A DNA stretch of 64,000 bases from assembly GCF_003206695.1 (NCBI RefSeq), contig NZ_PZJN01000001.1, positions 229,392-293,391 on the forward strand, in the 5' to 3' direction. The position numbers were made by a program, and so were the translations under genes. Source of the stretch: Salinicola halophyticus (GTDB taxonomy: Bacteria; Pseudomonadota; Gammaproteobacteria; Pseudomonadales; Halomonadaceae). Shown here piece after piece: positions 49,761 through 58,783 of the stretch. How positions within the stretch are numbered: the stretch's first letter is position 1; each line of letters starts with the position of its first letter. Below the pieces are notes generated by a model. The model was not told the origin of the DNA. It was given only the letters and a program-made list of their open reading frames with translations, and ran no database searches.

Positions 49761-51338
49761 ATGTTACCGACTCGACTCGCAGCCGCCATTGGCCTCACTG
49801 CCGGATTGACCGCCCTGCCGCTTCAGGCCGCGACGCTTCAGGTGGGCATCTCCGGCGACCCCGCCTCGCTCAGCCCGGCCAGGATCACGGGCGGCGTGTG
49901 GGAAGAGGATGTCCTGCGGGATATCTTCGAAGGCCCGATCGCCATCGATGCCGACGGCCAGATCATTCCCGGCGCCGCCGAGAGCTGGGATATCTCCGAC
50001 GACGGCAAGACCTACACCTTTCATCTACGTGACGGCCTCGAATGGTCGGACGGCGAGCCGTTGACCGCCGACGATTTCGTCTACGCATATCGTCACCAGG
50101 TCGATCCGAAGACCGCCTCCAACTATGCCCATCGCCTCTACCCGGTGGTCAACGCCCAGGCGATCAATTCCGGCAGCAAGCCGCTCGATTCGCTGGGCGT
50201 GGAATCCCTGGACGACGGCAGGACACTCAAGATCACCTTGAACGCCCCTACCGTCTATTTTCTCAAGACCCTGGTGCTGCCGTTCGCCTATCCGATCCCG
50301 AAGCACGTCGTCGATGAGTTCGGCGATGACTGGAGCGATCCGTCGCATATCGCGGTCAACGGGGCGTTCAAGCCGGTGAAGTGGGTCTCCAACACCGAGC
50401 TGGATACGGTCAAGAACGATCGTTTCCACGACGCCGACAACGTCAGCCTGGACGGCGTCGACTATTTCCCTCTGGAGGACAAGAACGCCGGCATCCAGCG
50501 CTTTCGCGCCGGAGAGCTGGATATCCTGCGTGACTACCCGGCGGCGCAGTATCCACGGCTGTCGGAAAACCTGCCGGACGCCACCCACCTGTTTCCGTCA
50601 CTGGGCACTTACTACTACGTGTTCAACCTTCGCGACGGCTCCCCCGTCGCCGACAAGCGCGTGCGCGAGGCGCTGAGTCTGGTCATTCGCCGCGACGTGA
50701 TCGCCAAGCAGCTGCTGAAAGGTGGCGTCGAGCCGGCGACCTCACTCGTTCCCCCGGGCACCAGCGATTACCAGGCCCAGTCCCAGCCGGGGCTCAACGA
50801 CGACATGGACAGTCGACTGGCCAGAGCCAAATCGCTGATGGAAGAGGCCGGATACGGCCCGAACAAGCCGCTCGAACTGACTCTGCGTTTCAACAGCGGC
50901 GACGAGCACCGTCAGATCGCGGTGGCCGTGGCAGCGATGTGGAAGCCGCTGGGAGTCGACGTCGAACTCAGAAATACCGAAGCCAACGTCCATTACGCCG
51001 ATCTGATGGAGGGCGATTTCCAGGTCGCCCGCGCCGCCTGGATCTCCAGCTACGATGATCCTCAGAATTTCCTGCAGCTGCTGTCGGCGGAGACCAACAA
51101 TTACGGCGGCTACCAGGATGCCGATTACAATCGGCTGATCAGCCAGTCGGACGCCGAGCAGGACCCGGCCAAACGCAGCAAGCTGATGGCCCAGGCCGAA
51201 GCGCTGGCCCTGGCCGACTATCCGCTGACCCCGATCTATACCTATAGCTCGCGCAACCTCGTCGATCCCGAAGTCGAAGGCTGGAAAGACAACGCGCTGG
51301 ATATGCACGCCTCGCGCTGGGTCGATCTGCCAGAGTGA
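49761..51338 (+). CDS. oppA: Oligopeptide ABC transporter substrate-binding protein, paralogue 1
   Basis: 525 residues. A signal peptide (to about LPLQA-ATLQ) precedes a family-5 binding fold: DPASLSPARITGGVWEEDVLRDIFEG, the diagnostic YTFHLRDGLEWSDGEPLTADDFVYAYRHQ, and AVNGAFKPVKW. It should carry peptides in the periplasm to the OppBC permease encoded about 6 kb downstream. It has its own upstream region and a possible terminator hairpin after it, so it may be expressed separately. First of four related binding proteins. Confidence 0.93.
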   Translation: MLPTRLAAAIGLTAGLTALPLQAATLQVGISGDPASLSPARITGGVWEEDVLRDIFEGPIAIDADGQIIPGAAESWDISDDGKTYTFHLRDGLEWSDGEPLTADDFVYAYRHQVDPKTASNYAHRLYPVVNAQAINSGSKPLDSLGVESLDDGRTLKITLNAPTVYFLKTLVLPFAYPIPKHVVDEFGDDWSDPSHIAVNGAFKPVKWVSNTELDTVKNDRFHDADNVSLDGVDYFPLEDKNAGIQRFRAGELDILRDYPAAQYPRLSENLPDATHLFPSLGTYYYVFNLRDGSPVADKRVREALSLVIRRDVIAKQLLKGGVEPATSLVPPGTSDYQAQSQPGLNDDMDSRLARAKSLMEEAGYGPNKPLELTLRFNSGDEHRQIAVAVAAMWKPLGVDVELRNTEANVHYADLMEGDFQVARAAWISSYDDPQNFLQLLSAETNNYGGYQDADYNRLISQSDAEQDPAKRSKLMAQAEALALADYPLTPIYTYSSRNLVDPEVEGWKDNALDMHASRWVDLPE

Positions 51339-51371
51339 ATAGACCAACGTCTAACGGGGATCGAATGCAAG

Positions 51372-51399
51372 GCAAAGGTGGCGTATCCGCCGCCTTTGC
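51372..51399 (+). terminator. Stem-loop after oppA paralogue 1
   Basis: GCAAAGGTGGCG pairs with CGCCGCCTTTGC (12 bp, one T-G wobble) around a four-base loop, 33 bp after the stop. No T-run follows, so it may only partly terminate or may protect the mRNA end. Confidence 0.5.
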
Positions 51400-51616
51400 G
51401 GTCCTCTATGCGTGAAATGAAACAGGCCATCGAGCATTTGAATTAGACGGCTCATGAGGTTCGCGCGAAGGTACTGCATTGAATCTACGGGCCATACCGG
51501 CCATCGGTCGGGAACGCATTCGGATCGGCTCCTTCTCGGCGCTGCCCCGTCAAGATTTCCACCACGAATGTTTCACAACGAAATGTTTCACAACAACAAG
51601 CCGGAGCGCTCCATCC

Positions 51617-53215
51617 ATGTCGAAGACGTCCCTCCCCCGCACGCTGTTTCCGCTCAGTGCTTTGGCGCTGGCCACCTCGCTGATGGCATCGCCGGCGTTG
51701 GCCGAGACACTCAACATCGGCGTCATGGGCGAGCTCGCCTCCTTCGATACCTCGCAGGTTTCCGGCGGCGTGTGGGAGTCTCAGGTGTTGATGGACGTCT
51801 ACGAAGGGCTGTTCAAGAAGTCGCCGGATGGCGAGCTGCTGCCGGGCATGGCGACAGACTGGGAGGTCTCCGACGATGGCAAGACCTACACCTTCCAACT
51901 GCGTGAAGGCGCCAAATGGTCCGACGGCGAGCCGGTCACAGCCGAGGACTTCGTGTTCGGCTGGCAGCATCTGCTGGCGCCGGAGAACGCCTCCAAGTAC
52001 GCCTACATGCTCTATCCGATCGTCAACGCGGAAGCGATCAACACCGGCGACAAGGCCGCGGACACGCTGGGAGCGGAATCTCTCGATGGCGGCAGGACGC
52101 TCAAGGTCACGCTCAACCACGCCACGCCCTATTTCCCGCAACTGCTGACCCACTACACCTCCTACCCGGTACCCAAGCACCTGGTCGACGAGTACGGCAA
52201 GGATTGGGTAAAGCTCGACCACATCGCCACCAACGGGGCGTTCAAGCCGGTGGACTGGGTCTCGCAGTCGAAGATCAGCGTCGAGAAGAGCTCGACCTAC
52301 TACGATGCCAACGATGTCTCCCTGGACGGCGTCAACTACTTCACCACGGAAGATCGCAACGCCGGCATCTCGCGCTTCCGCGCCGGCGAGCTGGACGTGC
52401 TGCGAGAATATCCCTCCAGCCGTTACCAGTGGCTGACCGAGAACCTCCCCGACGCCACCCACATGAGCCCGTATCTTGGCTCCTATTACTACGTGCTCAA
52501 CAACCGCGAGGGCAGCCCCACCGCCGACAAGCGCGTGCGCGAAGCGCTCAACCTGGCGGTCCGTCGCAACGTGCTCTCCGAGCAGATCATGGCCGGCAGC
52601 TTCAAGGCCTCGACTGCCATGGTCCCGCCGGGCACCAGCCACTACGACGTCCAGCAGATGGATCTCGGCAGTGACGACATGAACGCGCGCATGGCCAAGG
52701 CGAAGGAACTGTTGAAGGAAGCCGGATACGGGCCGGATCACCCGCTGGATCTACGCCTGCGTTACAACACCAGTGACGAGCACAAGAAGATCGCCATCGC
52801 CGTTGCCGCCATGTGGAAGCCGCTGGGCGTCAACGTGCAGATGATCAACTCCGAAGCGACCGTCCACTACCAGACCATTCAGCAGGGCGATTTCGACGTC
52901 GCCCGGGCCGGCTGGATCGCCGACTACGACGATGCCGAGAACTTCCTCACCCTGCTGCACACCGGTGTCGGCAACAACTACGGCGCCTACTCCAACCCCG
53001 AGTACGACAAGCTGATGGACCAGGCGGCTCAGACCCTGGATCTGGATGCCCGCGAGAAGCTGCTCGAGAAAGCGGAGAACGTGGCCCTGAACGACTATGC
53101 GTTCATTCCCATGCTGACCTACGTCACCCGCAATCTGGTGAACCCGAAGCTCGAAGGCTGGGCAGACAACGTCGAGGACGACCATCCGTCCCGCTGGGTT
53201 CACTTCACGGAGTAA
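51617..53215 (+). CDS. oppA: Oligopeptide ABC transporter substrate-binding protein, paralogue 2
   Basis: 532 residues. Signal peptide cleaved near SPALA-ETLN. The family-5 core is clear: LASFDTSQVSGGVWESQVLMDVYEG, YTFQLREGAKWSDGEPVTAEDFVFGWQH, IATNGAFKPVDW, and DKRVREALNLAVRRNVLSEQ. The ATG at 51617 has CGGAG upstream; the open frame from 51479 includes non-homologous sequence containing a small direct repeat (ATGTTTCACAAC twice at about 51570-51598). The gene for the NlpC/P60 peptidase starts 30 bp after its stop. Confidence 0.93.
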   Translation: MSKTSLPRTLFPLSALALATSLMASPALAETLNIGVMGELASFDTSQVSGGVWESQVLMDVYEGLFKKSPDGELLPGMATDWEVSDDGKTYTFQLREGAKWSDGEPVTAEDFVFGWQHLLAPENASKYAYMLYPIVNAEAINTGDKAADTLGAESLDGGRTLKVTLNHATPYFPQLLTHYTSYPVPKHLVDEYGKDWVKLDHIATNGAFKPVDWVSQSKISVEKSSTYYDANDVSLDGVNYFTTEDRNAGISRFRAGELDVLREYPSSRYQWLTENLPDATHMSPYLGSYYYVLNNREGSPTADKRVREALNLAVRRNVLSEQIMAGSFKASTAMVPPGTSHYDVQQMDLGSDDMNARMAKAKELLKEAGYGPDHPLDLRLRYNTSDEHKKIAIAVAAMWKPLGVNVQMINSEATVHYQTIQQGDFDVARAGWIADYDDAENFLTLLHTGVGNNYGAYSNPEYDKLMDQAAQTLDLDAREKLLEKAENVALNDYAFIPMLTYVTRNLVNPKLEGWADNVEDDHPSRWVHFTE

Positions 53216-53245
53216 TCGCGTGAATGACGCTCAGCGAGGCTTGAC

Positions 53246-54169
53246 GTGAGTTGCGTAGGTGTTGCCGTCGCCGGATTGTGGACATCCCCCGAAGCGCCGA
53301 GAGCCATCGACTCCCCGGCGCTGGCCGACCCGGTGCTGCTGGAGCAGTGGCTGGCCGATCTGGACGACGACACCCGCCTTGCCCTGTGCCAGGAGAAGCG
53401 GCTCGCCACGCAGGTCCTGCTGGACACGCCGGTCGAGATCCTCGAGCGAACGGTCGATAGCCAGGGCCTCGAATGGTGCCACGTGGTGGTGCCCAGCCAA
53501 GCCTCCTCGCTCGACGATCGCGGCTATCCCGGTTGGCTGCCGGCGCGACAATTACACGATGCCCCCGGCTGCCGGCCTGATCACGACGACAGCGCTTGCG
53601 TCATTGCGCCAATCACCTGGTTGAGAGGTTTGCCGTCGGGCGAGTCGCTGAAGTTGAGCTTTCTGACGCGGCTGCGCCTGGCCACGTCTCCCGACGGTGA
53701 AGACCCCTCCCGCGTCTGGGTGGAGACGTCGCTCGGCCTGGGTTGGTTGCCACGCGACAGCGTCCATCTGCCGGGCGAGGGTTTTCCGGCGACTGCCGCG
53801 ACGCTGGAGACGCTGGGGCGGCGCTTCGACGGCCTGCGCTATCTGTGGGCCGGCAACTCGAGCTTCGGCTACGACTGCTCAGGGCTGGTTCACAGCCTGT
53901 TCGCCGCCGTGGATATCGCATTGCCGCGCGATGCTCACGATCAGGTCAAGACGGGGCAGCCGGTCGAGCCAGGCGAGCGACGTGCGGGCGATCTGCTGTT
54001 TTTCGAGAAGCCCAACGACGAAGGCCGGCTGGTGGTCGATCACGTCGCGCTCTATCTCGGCGAGGATCGGATGCTGCATTCGCCGACCAACAACGCGCGG
54101 ATCGAATGTCGTCGCCTCGGCGGCAGCGATTATGCAAGACAGTTGTGCGCCGTGCGCCGCTATTTTTGA
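53246..54169 (+). CDS. NlpC/P60 family peptidase with SH3-like domains (YkfC-like)
   Basis: 307 residues. An N-terminal region with SH3-like strands (about 40-180) precedes an NlpC/P60 domain: catalytic Cys211 in GNSSFGYDCSGLVHSLF, His266 in VDHVALYLG, and third residue His278 in MLHSPTNNARIE. This order resembles YkfC-type gamma-D-glutamyl-diamino-acid endopeptidases, which trim imported or released cell-wall peptides. No signal peptide is visible, which fits a cytoplasmic enzyme acting on imported muropeptides. GTG start. Its place among four oppA paralogues supports that role, as ykfC is linked to dpp transport genes in Bacillus. Confidence 0.85.
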   Translation: MSCVGVAVAGLWTSPEAPRAIDSPALADPVLLEQWLADLDDDTRLALCQEKRLATQVLLDTPVEILERTVDSQGLEWCHVVVPSQASSLDDRGYPGWLPARQLHDAPGCRPDHDDSACVIAPITWLRGLPSGESLKLSFLTRLRLATSPDGEDPSRVWVETSLGLGWLPRDSVHLPGEGFPATAATLETLGRRFDGLRYLWAGNSSFGYDCSGLVHSLFAAVDIALPRDAHDQVKTGQPVEPGERRAGDLLFFEKPNDEGRLVVDHVALYLGEDRMLHSPTNNARIECRRLGGSDYARQLCAVRRYF

Positions 54170-54247
54170 CGGGCGCTGTCTTTGATGGGCTATGTCTTAG
54201 ACGGGCGATGTCTTTGAAGGGCGATGTCTTTGAAGGGCTGCGTCTGA
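54168..54247. repeat. 16-bp tandem array (five units) downstream of the NlpC/P60 gene
   Basis: Five consecutive 16-bp units of the form GACGGGCGATGTCTTT, with the third and fourth nearly identical. The array begins within the stop codon of the peptidase gene. A second, less regular array of CGACAACAA-like units fills about 54315-54358, just before the next oppA. Confidence 0.85.
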
Positions 54248-54367
54248 CGAGAAAATCGGCGGCAGACGCAGGGTAGCGCTAGTATCGAGTCGGGAGCGGT
54301 TTCCCGGTACGACCATCGACGACAACAAATCGGCGACAACAAGCGACGACAACGGACGAACTCGATC

Positions 54368-55972
54368 ATGCCCGAATTCCATTACCGCGCCGGACGCCGG
54401 CGCCGCCTGTGGCTACCCCTGCTGCTGGGGACGCTCGTATTTGCCAACACCACCCTGGCCGCAACCCTGGAGATCGGCATCCAGGGCGAGCCGGCCTCGC
54501 TGGATACCGCGCGGATCGGTGGCACCACCTGGGAAAACGACGTCCTGGGAGATCTCTTCGAGGGCCTGGTCACGTTGGACCCGGGCGGTGACTACATTCC
54601 CGGCGCGGCCAGCAGTTGGGACATCAGTGACGACGGCACCGTCTATACCTTCAAGCTGCGCGACGACGCCAACTGGTCGGACGGCGAACCCGTGGTCGCC
54701 GACGATTTCGTGCTCGCTTTCCAGCGCCTGTTCGATCCGGCCAATGGCGCGGTCTACGCCAGCCTGTTCTACCCGATTCGCGGCGCCGAAGCGCACACCA
54801 AGGGTGAAAAAGACGCCCCGGCTCTCGGCGTCGAAGCCGTCGACGCCAAGACGCTGAAGATCACGCTCAATCAACCGACGCCCTACTTCCCGACGCTGCT
54901 GGCGCATATCGCGGCGTCGCCTGTGCCATCGCATCTAGTCGAGCAATTCGGCAACGACTGGACCCAGATGGACCACATCGCCACCAATGGCGCCTTTACC
55001 CCGGCCAGCTGGGTTTCCCACGATCACATCGCCGCGCGCAAGAACCCCGAGTTCCATGCCGCCGGCGACGTGGCTCTCGACGGCGTCGACTACTATCCGG
55101 TCGAGGATCGCAGCGCCGGCCTCCAGCGCTTCCGCGCCGGAGGTCTGGATATCGTCCGCGACTTCTCGCCGGATCGATATCAGTGGTTGCAACAGAACCT
55201 GCCCGACGCCGTTCATCTCGCGCCGCAGCTGGCCAACTATTACTTCGCGCTCAACCAGCGCGATGGCCACCCGACTGCCGACAAGCGCGTGCGCGAAGCG
55301 CTCAACCTGGCCATCCGTCGCGATGTCATCGCCAAGCAGATCATGGGTGGCGTCGTTTCCCCCGCCAGCGGTTTCGTGCCCGACGGCGTCAGCCATTTCG
55401 AGGCCCAGACCATGCCTGGCCTGGATCAGTCGATGGACGACCGGGTCGCCAAGGCCAAAGGCCTGCTCGAGGACGCCGGCTACGACGCCGACCATCCGCT
55501 GGAACTGACCCTGCGCTACTCCACCACCGAGGCCAACAAGCGCATCGCCGTGGCGCTGGCCGCGATGTGGCAGCCGCTGGGCGTCGAGACGCAGCTGATC
55601 AACGCCGAAGGCGCGGTTCACTACGCCGAGCTTGCCGCCGGCAACTTCGATGTCGGACGCGGTAGCTGGGTCGCCGATTTCGATGATGCCAGCAACTTCC
55701 TCGGCATTTTGCAGAGCGATTCGCCCAAGAACTACGGCGGCTACCAAAGCGATGCCTTCGATCAGCTGATGGATCAGGCCAGCCGCGAAACCGACATGGA
55801 TGCGCGTCAACGACTGCTCGAGCAGGCCGAGCGCCAGGCGCTCTCCGACTATGCGGTGGCGCCGATCTACGTCGACGTCTCGCGCAATCTGGTCAATCCG
55901 GAGCTGGCCGGGTGGAAAGACAACGCGCTCAATCGACACCTGTCGCGCTGGTTCTCGCTCGAGGCCGATTGA
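54368..55972 (+). CDS. oppA: Oligopeptide ABC transporter substrate-binding protein, paralogue 3
   Basis: 534 residues. An Arg-rich n-region (YRAGRRRRLWLPLLL) and hydrophobic core form the signal peptide, cleaved near NTTLA-ATLE. Core motifs: GEPASLDTARIGGTTWENDVLGDLFEG, YTFKLRDDANWSDGEPVVADDF, MDHIATNGAFTPASW, ADKRVREALNLAIRRDVIAKQ. It is closer to paralogues 1 and 2 than to 4 by eye. The promoter, if separate, would lie in the repeat-filled 198-bp gap upstream. Confidence 0.93.
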   Translation: MPEFHYRAGRRRRLWLPLLLGTLVFANTTLAATLEIGIQGEPASLDTARIGGTTWENDVLGDLFEGLVTLDPGGDYIPGAASSWDISDDGTVYTFKLRDDANWSDGEPVVADDFVLAFQRLFDPANGAVYASLFYPIRGAEAHTKGEKDAPALGVEAVDAKTLKITLNQPTPYFPTLLAHIAASPVPSHLVEQFGNDWTQMDHIATNGAFTPASWVSHDHIAARKNPEFHAAGDVALDGVDYYPVEDRSAGLQRFRAGGLDIVRDFSPDRYQWLQQNLPDAVHLAPQLANYYFALNQRDGHPTADKRVREALNLAIRRDVIAKQIMGGVVSPASGFVPDGVSHFEAQTMPGLDQSMDDRVAKAKGLLEDAGYDADHPLELTLRYSTTEANKRIAVALAAMWQPLGVETQLINAEGAVHYAELAAGNFDVGRGSWVADFDDASNFLGILQSDSPKNYGGYQSDAFDQLMDQASRETDMDARQRLLEQAERQALSDYAVAPIYVDVSRNLVNPELAGWKDNALNRHLSRWFSLEAD

Positions 55973-56048
55973 CGACATAACAACTCGAATCACCAGCCCG
56001 TCGAATCGCACAATGGCTGCGATCGGCGGCCGGGGGACGCATTACACG

Positions 56049-57653
56049 ATGACTTCGAAACACCACAAGATGATTTCACCTCGAACATTGGCCGCGCTGG
56101 GAAGCCTCACGCTGGGCGCTTTGGCCGGCCCGGCACAGGCCTTTTCGGTCGATATCGCCAACGGCGCCGAGCCGGGCTCTCTCGATCCGCAGAAGACCAA
56201 CGGCGTCTGGGAAACCCGTATCACCCGGGCGCTGTTCGAACGGCTGGTCAGTTACGCTGCCGATGGCAGCCTCGAGCCTGGCCTTGCCGAAAGCTGGGAG
56301 ATCAGCGACGACGGCAAGACCTACACTTTCCATCTCCGCGATGCCGAATGGTCGGATGGCGAGCCGATCACCGCGGACGACGCCGTGTTCGCGCTGCGCC
56401 GTGTGCTGGAACCGACGATCGCCAACCAGAACGCCAATCTCTATTACCCCATCGTCAACGCTCGAGCGATCAACACCGGCAAGAAGGACGGCAGCGCGCT
56501 CGGCGTCGAGACCGTCGACACCCACACGCTGCGCATTCACCTCACCCAGCCCACCGCCTGGTTCCTGCAGGCGCTGGCGATGACCGAAGCGTCACCGCTG
56601 CCCGAGCACGTGCTGGCCAAGGCTGGCGATGGCTGGGTCGAGCCGGGCAACACCGTCTCCAGCGGCGCCTTTACGCTGAGCCAGTGGCAGCCGCAGTCGC
56701 AGATCGTGGTGACCAGGAATTCGCGCTACTACGACGCCGACGAGGTCGCCGTCGACAAGGCCGTGTTCTATCCGATCGACGATGCCAACGCCGCGCTGAA
56801 TCGCTTCCGTACCGGGGAGATGGACATCGCCTATTCGAGCGTGCCCGCCTCGCGTTTCGACTGGGCTCGGGAAAACCTGGGCGAGGCGCTTCGGGTCGGG
56901 CCGCTGACCGCCGAATATTTCTACATGTTCAACCTCCACGACGGCCAGCCGCTGGCAGATAAACGCGTCCGCGAAGCCCTCAACCTGGCCGTCCGCCGCG
57001 ACGTCATCACCGACCAGATTCTGGGTCAGGGCCAGACACCCTCGTTCTGGTACGTGCCGCGCAACACCGCCAATGCACCGCAGGGCGAACTCGAGTTCGC
57101 CGAGCTGTCGCTGGACGAGCGCATGACACGCGCCAGGAAGTTGATGCAGGAAGCGGGCTACGGTCCCGATCATCCGCTGCATCTTCGGCTCAATTACAAC
57201 ACGCTCGAGGATCACAAGAAGATCGCGGTGGCCGTGGCCGCGATGTGGAAGCCGCTGGGCGTGGAGGTGGAACTGATCAACGCCGAAGCCGCGGTGCACT
57301 ACGCCACGATTCGAGAAGGCAACTTCGAAGTCGCGCGCTACGGCATGGTGGCGACCATCAACGATCCGTTCGATTTTCTCAATGCCTACGCCGACAACGG
57401 CTCGGCCAGCCAGAGCAGCGGCTATCACGATGCGGAGTACGACGCGCTGGTCGCCGCCAGCACGGCGGAGCTCGATCCGCAGAAACGCCGCCAGTTGATG
57501 ACCCGTGCCCAGCAGCGACTGCTGGACGACTACGCGCTGCTGCCACTCTACGACTACGTCTCCGTTCACCTGGTCTCTCCCCGACTTCAGGGCTGGGAGA
57601 GCAATCCGATGGACGTTCACCCGCTGCGCTATCTCCAGGAGAGCGAGCAATGA
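56049..57653 (+). CDS. oppA: Oligopeptide ABC transporter substrate-binding protein, paralogue 4
   Basis: 534 residues. Signal peptide ends near GPAQA-FSVD. It is the most divergent paralogue: GAEPGSLDPQKTNGVWETRITRALFERLV, HLRDAEWSDGEPITADDAVFALRRV (one residue shorter before EWSDG), SSGAFTLSQW, and DKRVREALNLAVRRDVITDQ. It is directly upstream of oppB (43 bp), so it is probably the binding protein most tightly linked to the permease. The ATG at 56049 follows GGGGGA; the open frame from 55800 overlaps the previous gene and is rejected; Met at 56070 is an alternative. Confidence 0.92.
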   Translation: MTSKHHKMISPRTLAALGSLTLGALAGPAQAFSVDIANGAEPGSLDPQKTNGVWETRITRALFERLVSYAADGSLEPGLAESWEISDDGKTYTFHLRDAEWSDGEPITADDAVFALRRVLEPTIANQNANLYYPIVNARAINTGKKDGSALGVETVDTHTLRIHLTQPTAWFLQALAMTEASPLPEHVLAKAGDGWVEPGNTVSSGAFTLSQWQPQSQIVVTRNSRYYDADEVAVDKAVFYPIDDANAALNRFRTGEMDIAYSSVPASRFDWARENLGEALRVGPLTAEYFYMFNLHDGQPLADKRVREALNLAVRRDVITDQILGQGQTPSFWYVPRNTANAPQGELEFAELSLDERMTRARKLMQEAGYGPDHPLHLRLNYNTLEDHKKIAVAVAAMWKPLGVEVELINAEAAVHYATIREGNFEVARYGMVATINDPFDFLNAYADNGSASQSSGYHDAEYDALVAASTAELDPQKRRQLMTRAQQRLLDDYALLPLYDYVSVHLVSPRLQGWESNPMDVHPLRYLQESEQ

Positions 57654-57696
57654 TTCTCTCTAATACGCCGCTGCGTTCAGGCTCAGGTGATTCCGC

Positions 57697-58623
57697 ATGC
57701 TGATCTACACCCTCAAGCGCCTGTTGCAGGCGATCCCCACGTTGCTGATCGTGATCACGATCTCGTTCTTCCTGATGCGGGTGGCACCGGGCGGGCCGTT
57801 CGACGGCGAGCGCCAGCTGCCGCCGGAGATCGAAGCCAACCTGATGGCGGCGTATCACCTCGACGAGCCGCTGCCGATGCAGTATCTGCGCTACATGGGC
57901 AATCTGCTGCAGGGCGATTTCGGGCCGTCGTTCAAGTACAAGGACTTCTCGGTTACCGAACTGATCATGCAGGGGTTCCCGGTCAGCCTGGAAATCGGGG
58001 GGCTGGCGATTCTACTCGCACTGATTGTCGGGCTGCCGCTGGGCATCGCGGCGGCGATCAAACGCAACTCGACCGTCGATTATGTGGTCATGGGAACGGC
58101 GCTGACCGGTATCGCGGTGCCCAACTTCGTGCTGGCACCCATCTTCGCGCTGGTGTTCGGCGTGCTGCTGGGCTGGCTGCCGGCGGGCGGCTGGAACGGC
58201 GGCGCCCTGCCCAATCTGGTGCTGCCGGTGGTAGCACTGTCGATCCAGCAGATCGCCTATATCGCCCGGATGATGCGCGCCAGCATGATCGAGGTGCTGG
58301 GTAGCCACTTCATCCGCACCGCCCGGGCCAAGGGTCTCAACGAAGGCGAGGTGCTCTGGCGCCATGCGATTCGCCCCGCCCTGCTGCCGGTGATGTCCTA
58401 TCTCGGTCCGGCCATCGCCGGGATCATCACCGGCTCGGTGGTGATCGAGCAGATCTTCGGCATCCCCGGTATCGGCCGCTATTTCGTCCAGGGCGCCCTC
58501 AACCGCGATTACACCCTGGTGATGGGCACCGTGGTCTTCTACGGCGTGCTGATCGTGTTGATGAACCTGATCGTCGACCTGCTCTATTCCGCGCTCGATC
58601 CGCAAATTCGCTATGACGACTGA
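57697..58623 (+). CDS. oppB: Oligopeptide ABC transporter permease OppB
   Basis: 308 residues, six membrane helices. The N-terminus YTLKRLLQAIPTLLIVITISFFLMRVAPGGPF is the OppB signature. The coupling loop (EAA motif) is HFIRTARAKGLNEGEVLWRHAIRPALLPV, and the C-terminus YSALDPQIRYDD is typical. It forms half of the peptide channel. Confidence 0.95.
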   Translation: MLIYTLKRLLQAIPTLLIVITISFFLMRVAPGGPFDGERQLPPEIEANLMAAYHLDEPLPMQYLRYMGNLLQGDFGPSFKYKDFSVTELIMQGFPVSLEIGGLAILLALIVGLPLGIAAAIKRNSTVDYVVMGTALTGIAVPNFVLAPIFALVFGVLLGWLPAGGWNGGALPNLVLPVVALSIQQIAYIARMMRASMIEVLGSHFIRTARAKGLNEGEVLWRHAIRPALLPVMSYLGPAIAGIITGSVVIEQIFGIPGIGRYFVQGALNRDYTLVMGTVVFYGVLIVLMNLIVDLLYSALDPQIRYDD

Positions 58624-58642
58624 TTCATTACAACAACGTCGC

Positions 58643-58727
58643 CATGACAACGAATCGACCATGACAACGAATCGACCATGACAACGAATCGACCATGACA
58701 ACGAATCGACCATGACAACGAATCGAC
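58643..58727. repeat. 17-bp tandem array (five exact units) between oppB and oppC
   Basis: Five perfect copies of CATGACAACGAATCGAC, followed by a sixth partial copy (CATGA). Each unit contains an ATG; because 17 is not a multiple of three, successive ATGs lie in different frames. It fills most of the 160-bp gap between two genes that in other Opp operons are nearly adjacent. Confidence 0.97.
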
Positions 58728-58783
58728 CATGAAAAAGACCGATCCACAACTTCATTCATGCTTACAACCCGGGGAGGCCGCTG

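Noticed and set aside
53743-54276. 177-codon open frame overlapping the NlpC/P60 gene
   Set aside because: It is in another frame of a gene with a full catalytic triad and runs through the 16-bp repeat array.
58643-58727. Possible CRISPR array
   Set aside because: The units are contiguous with no spacers and are only 17 bp; no cas gene is present. The same applies to the other tandem arrays.
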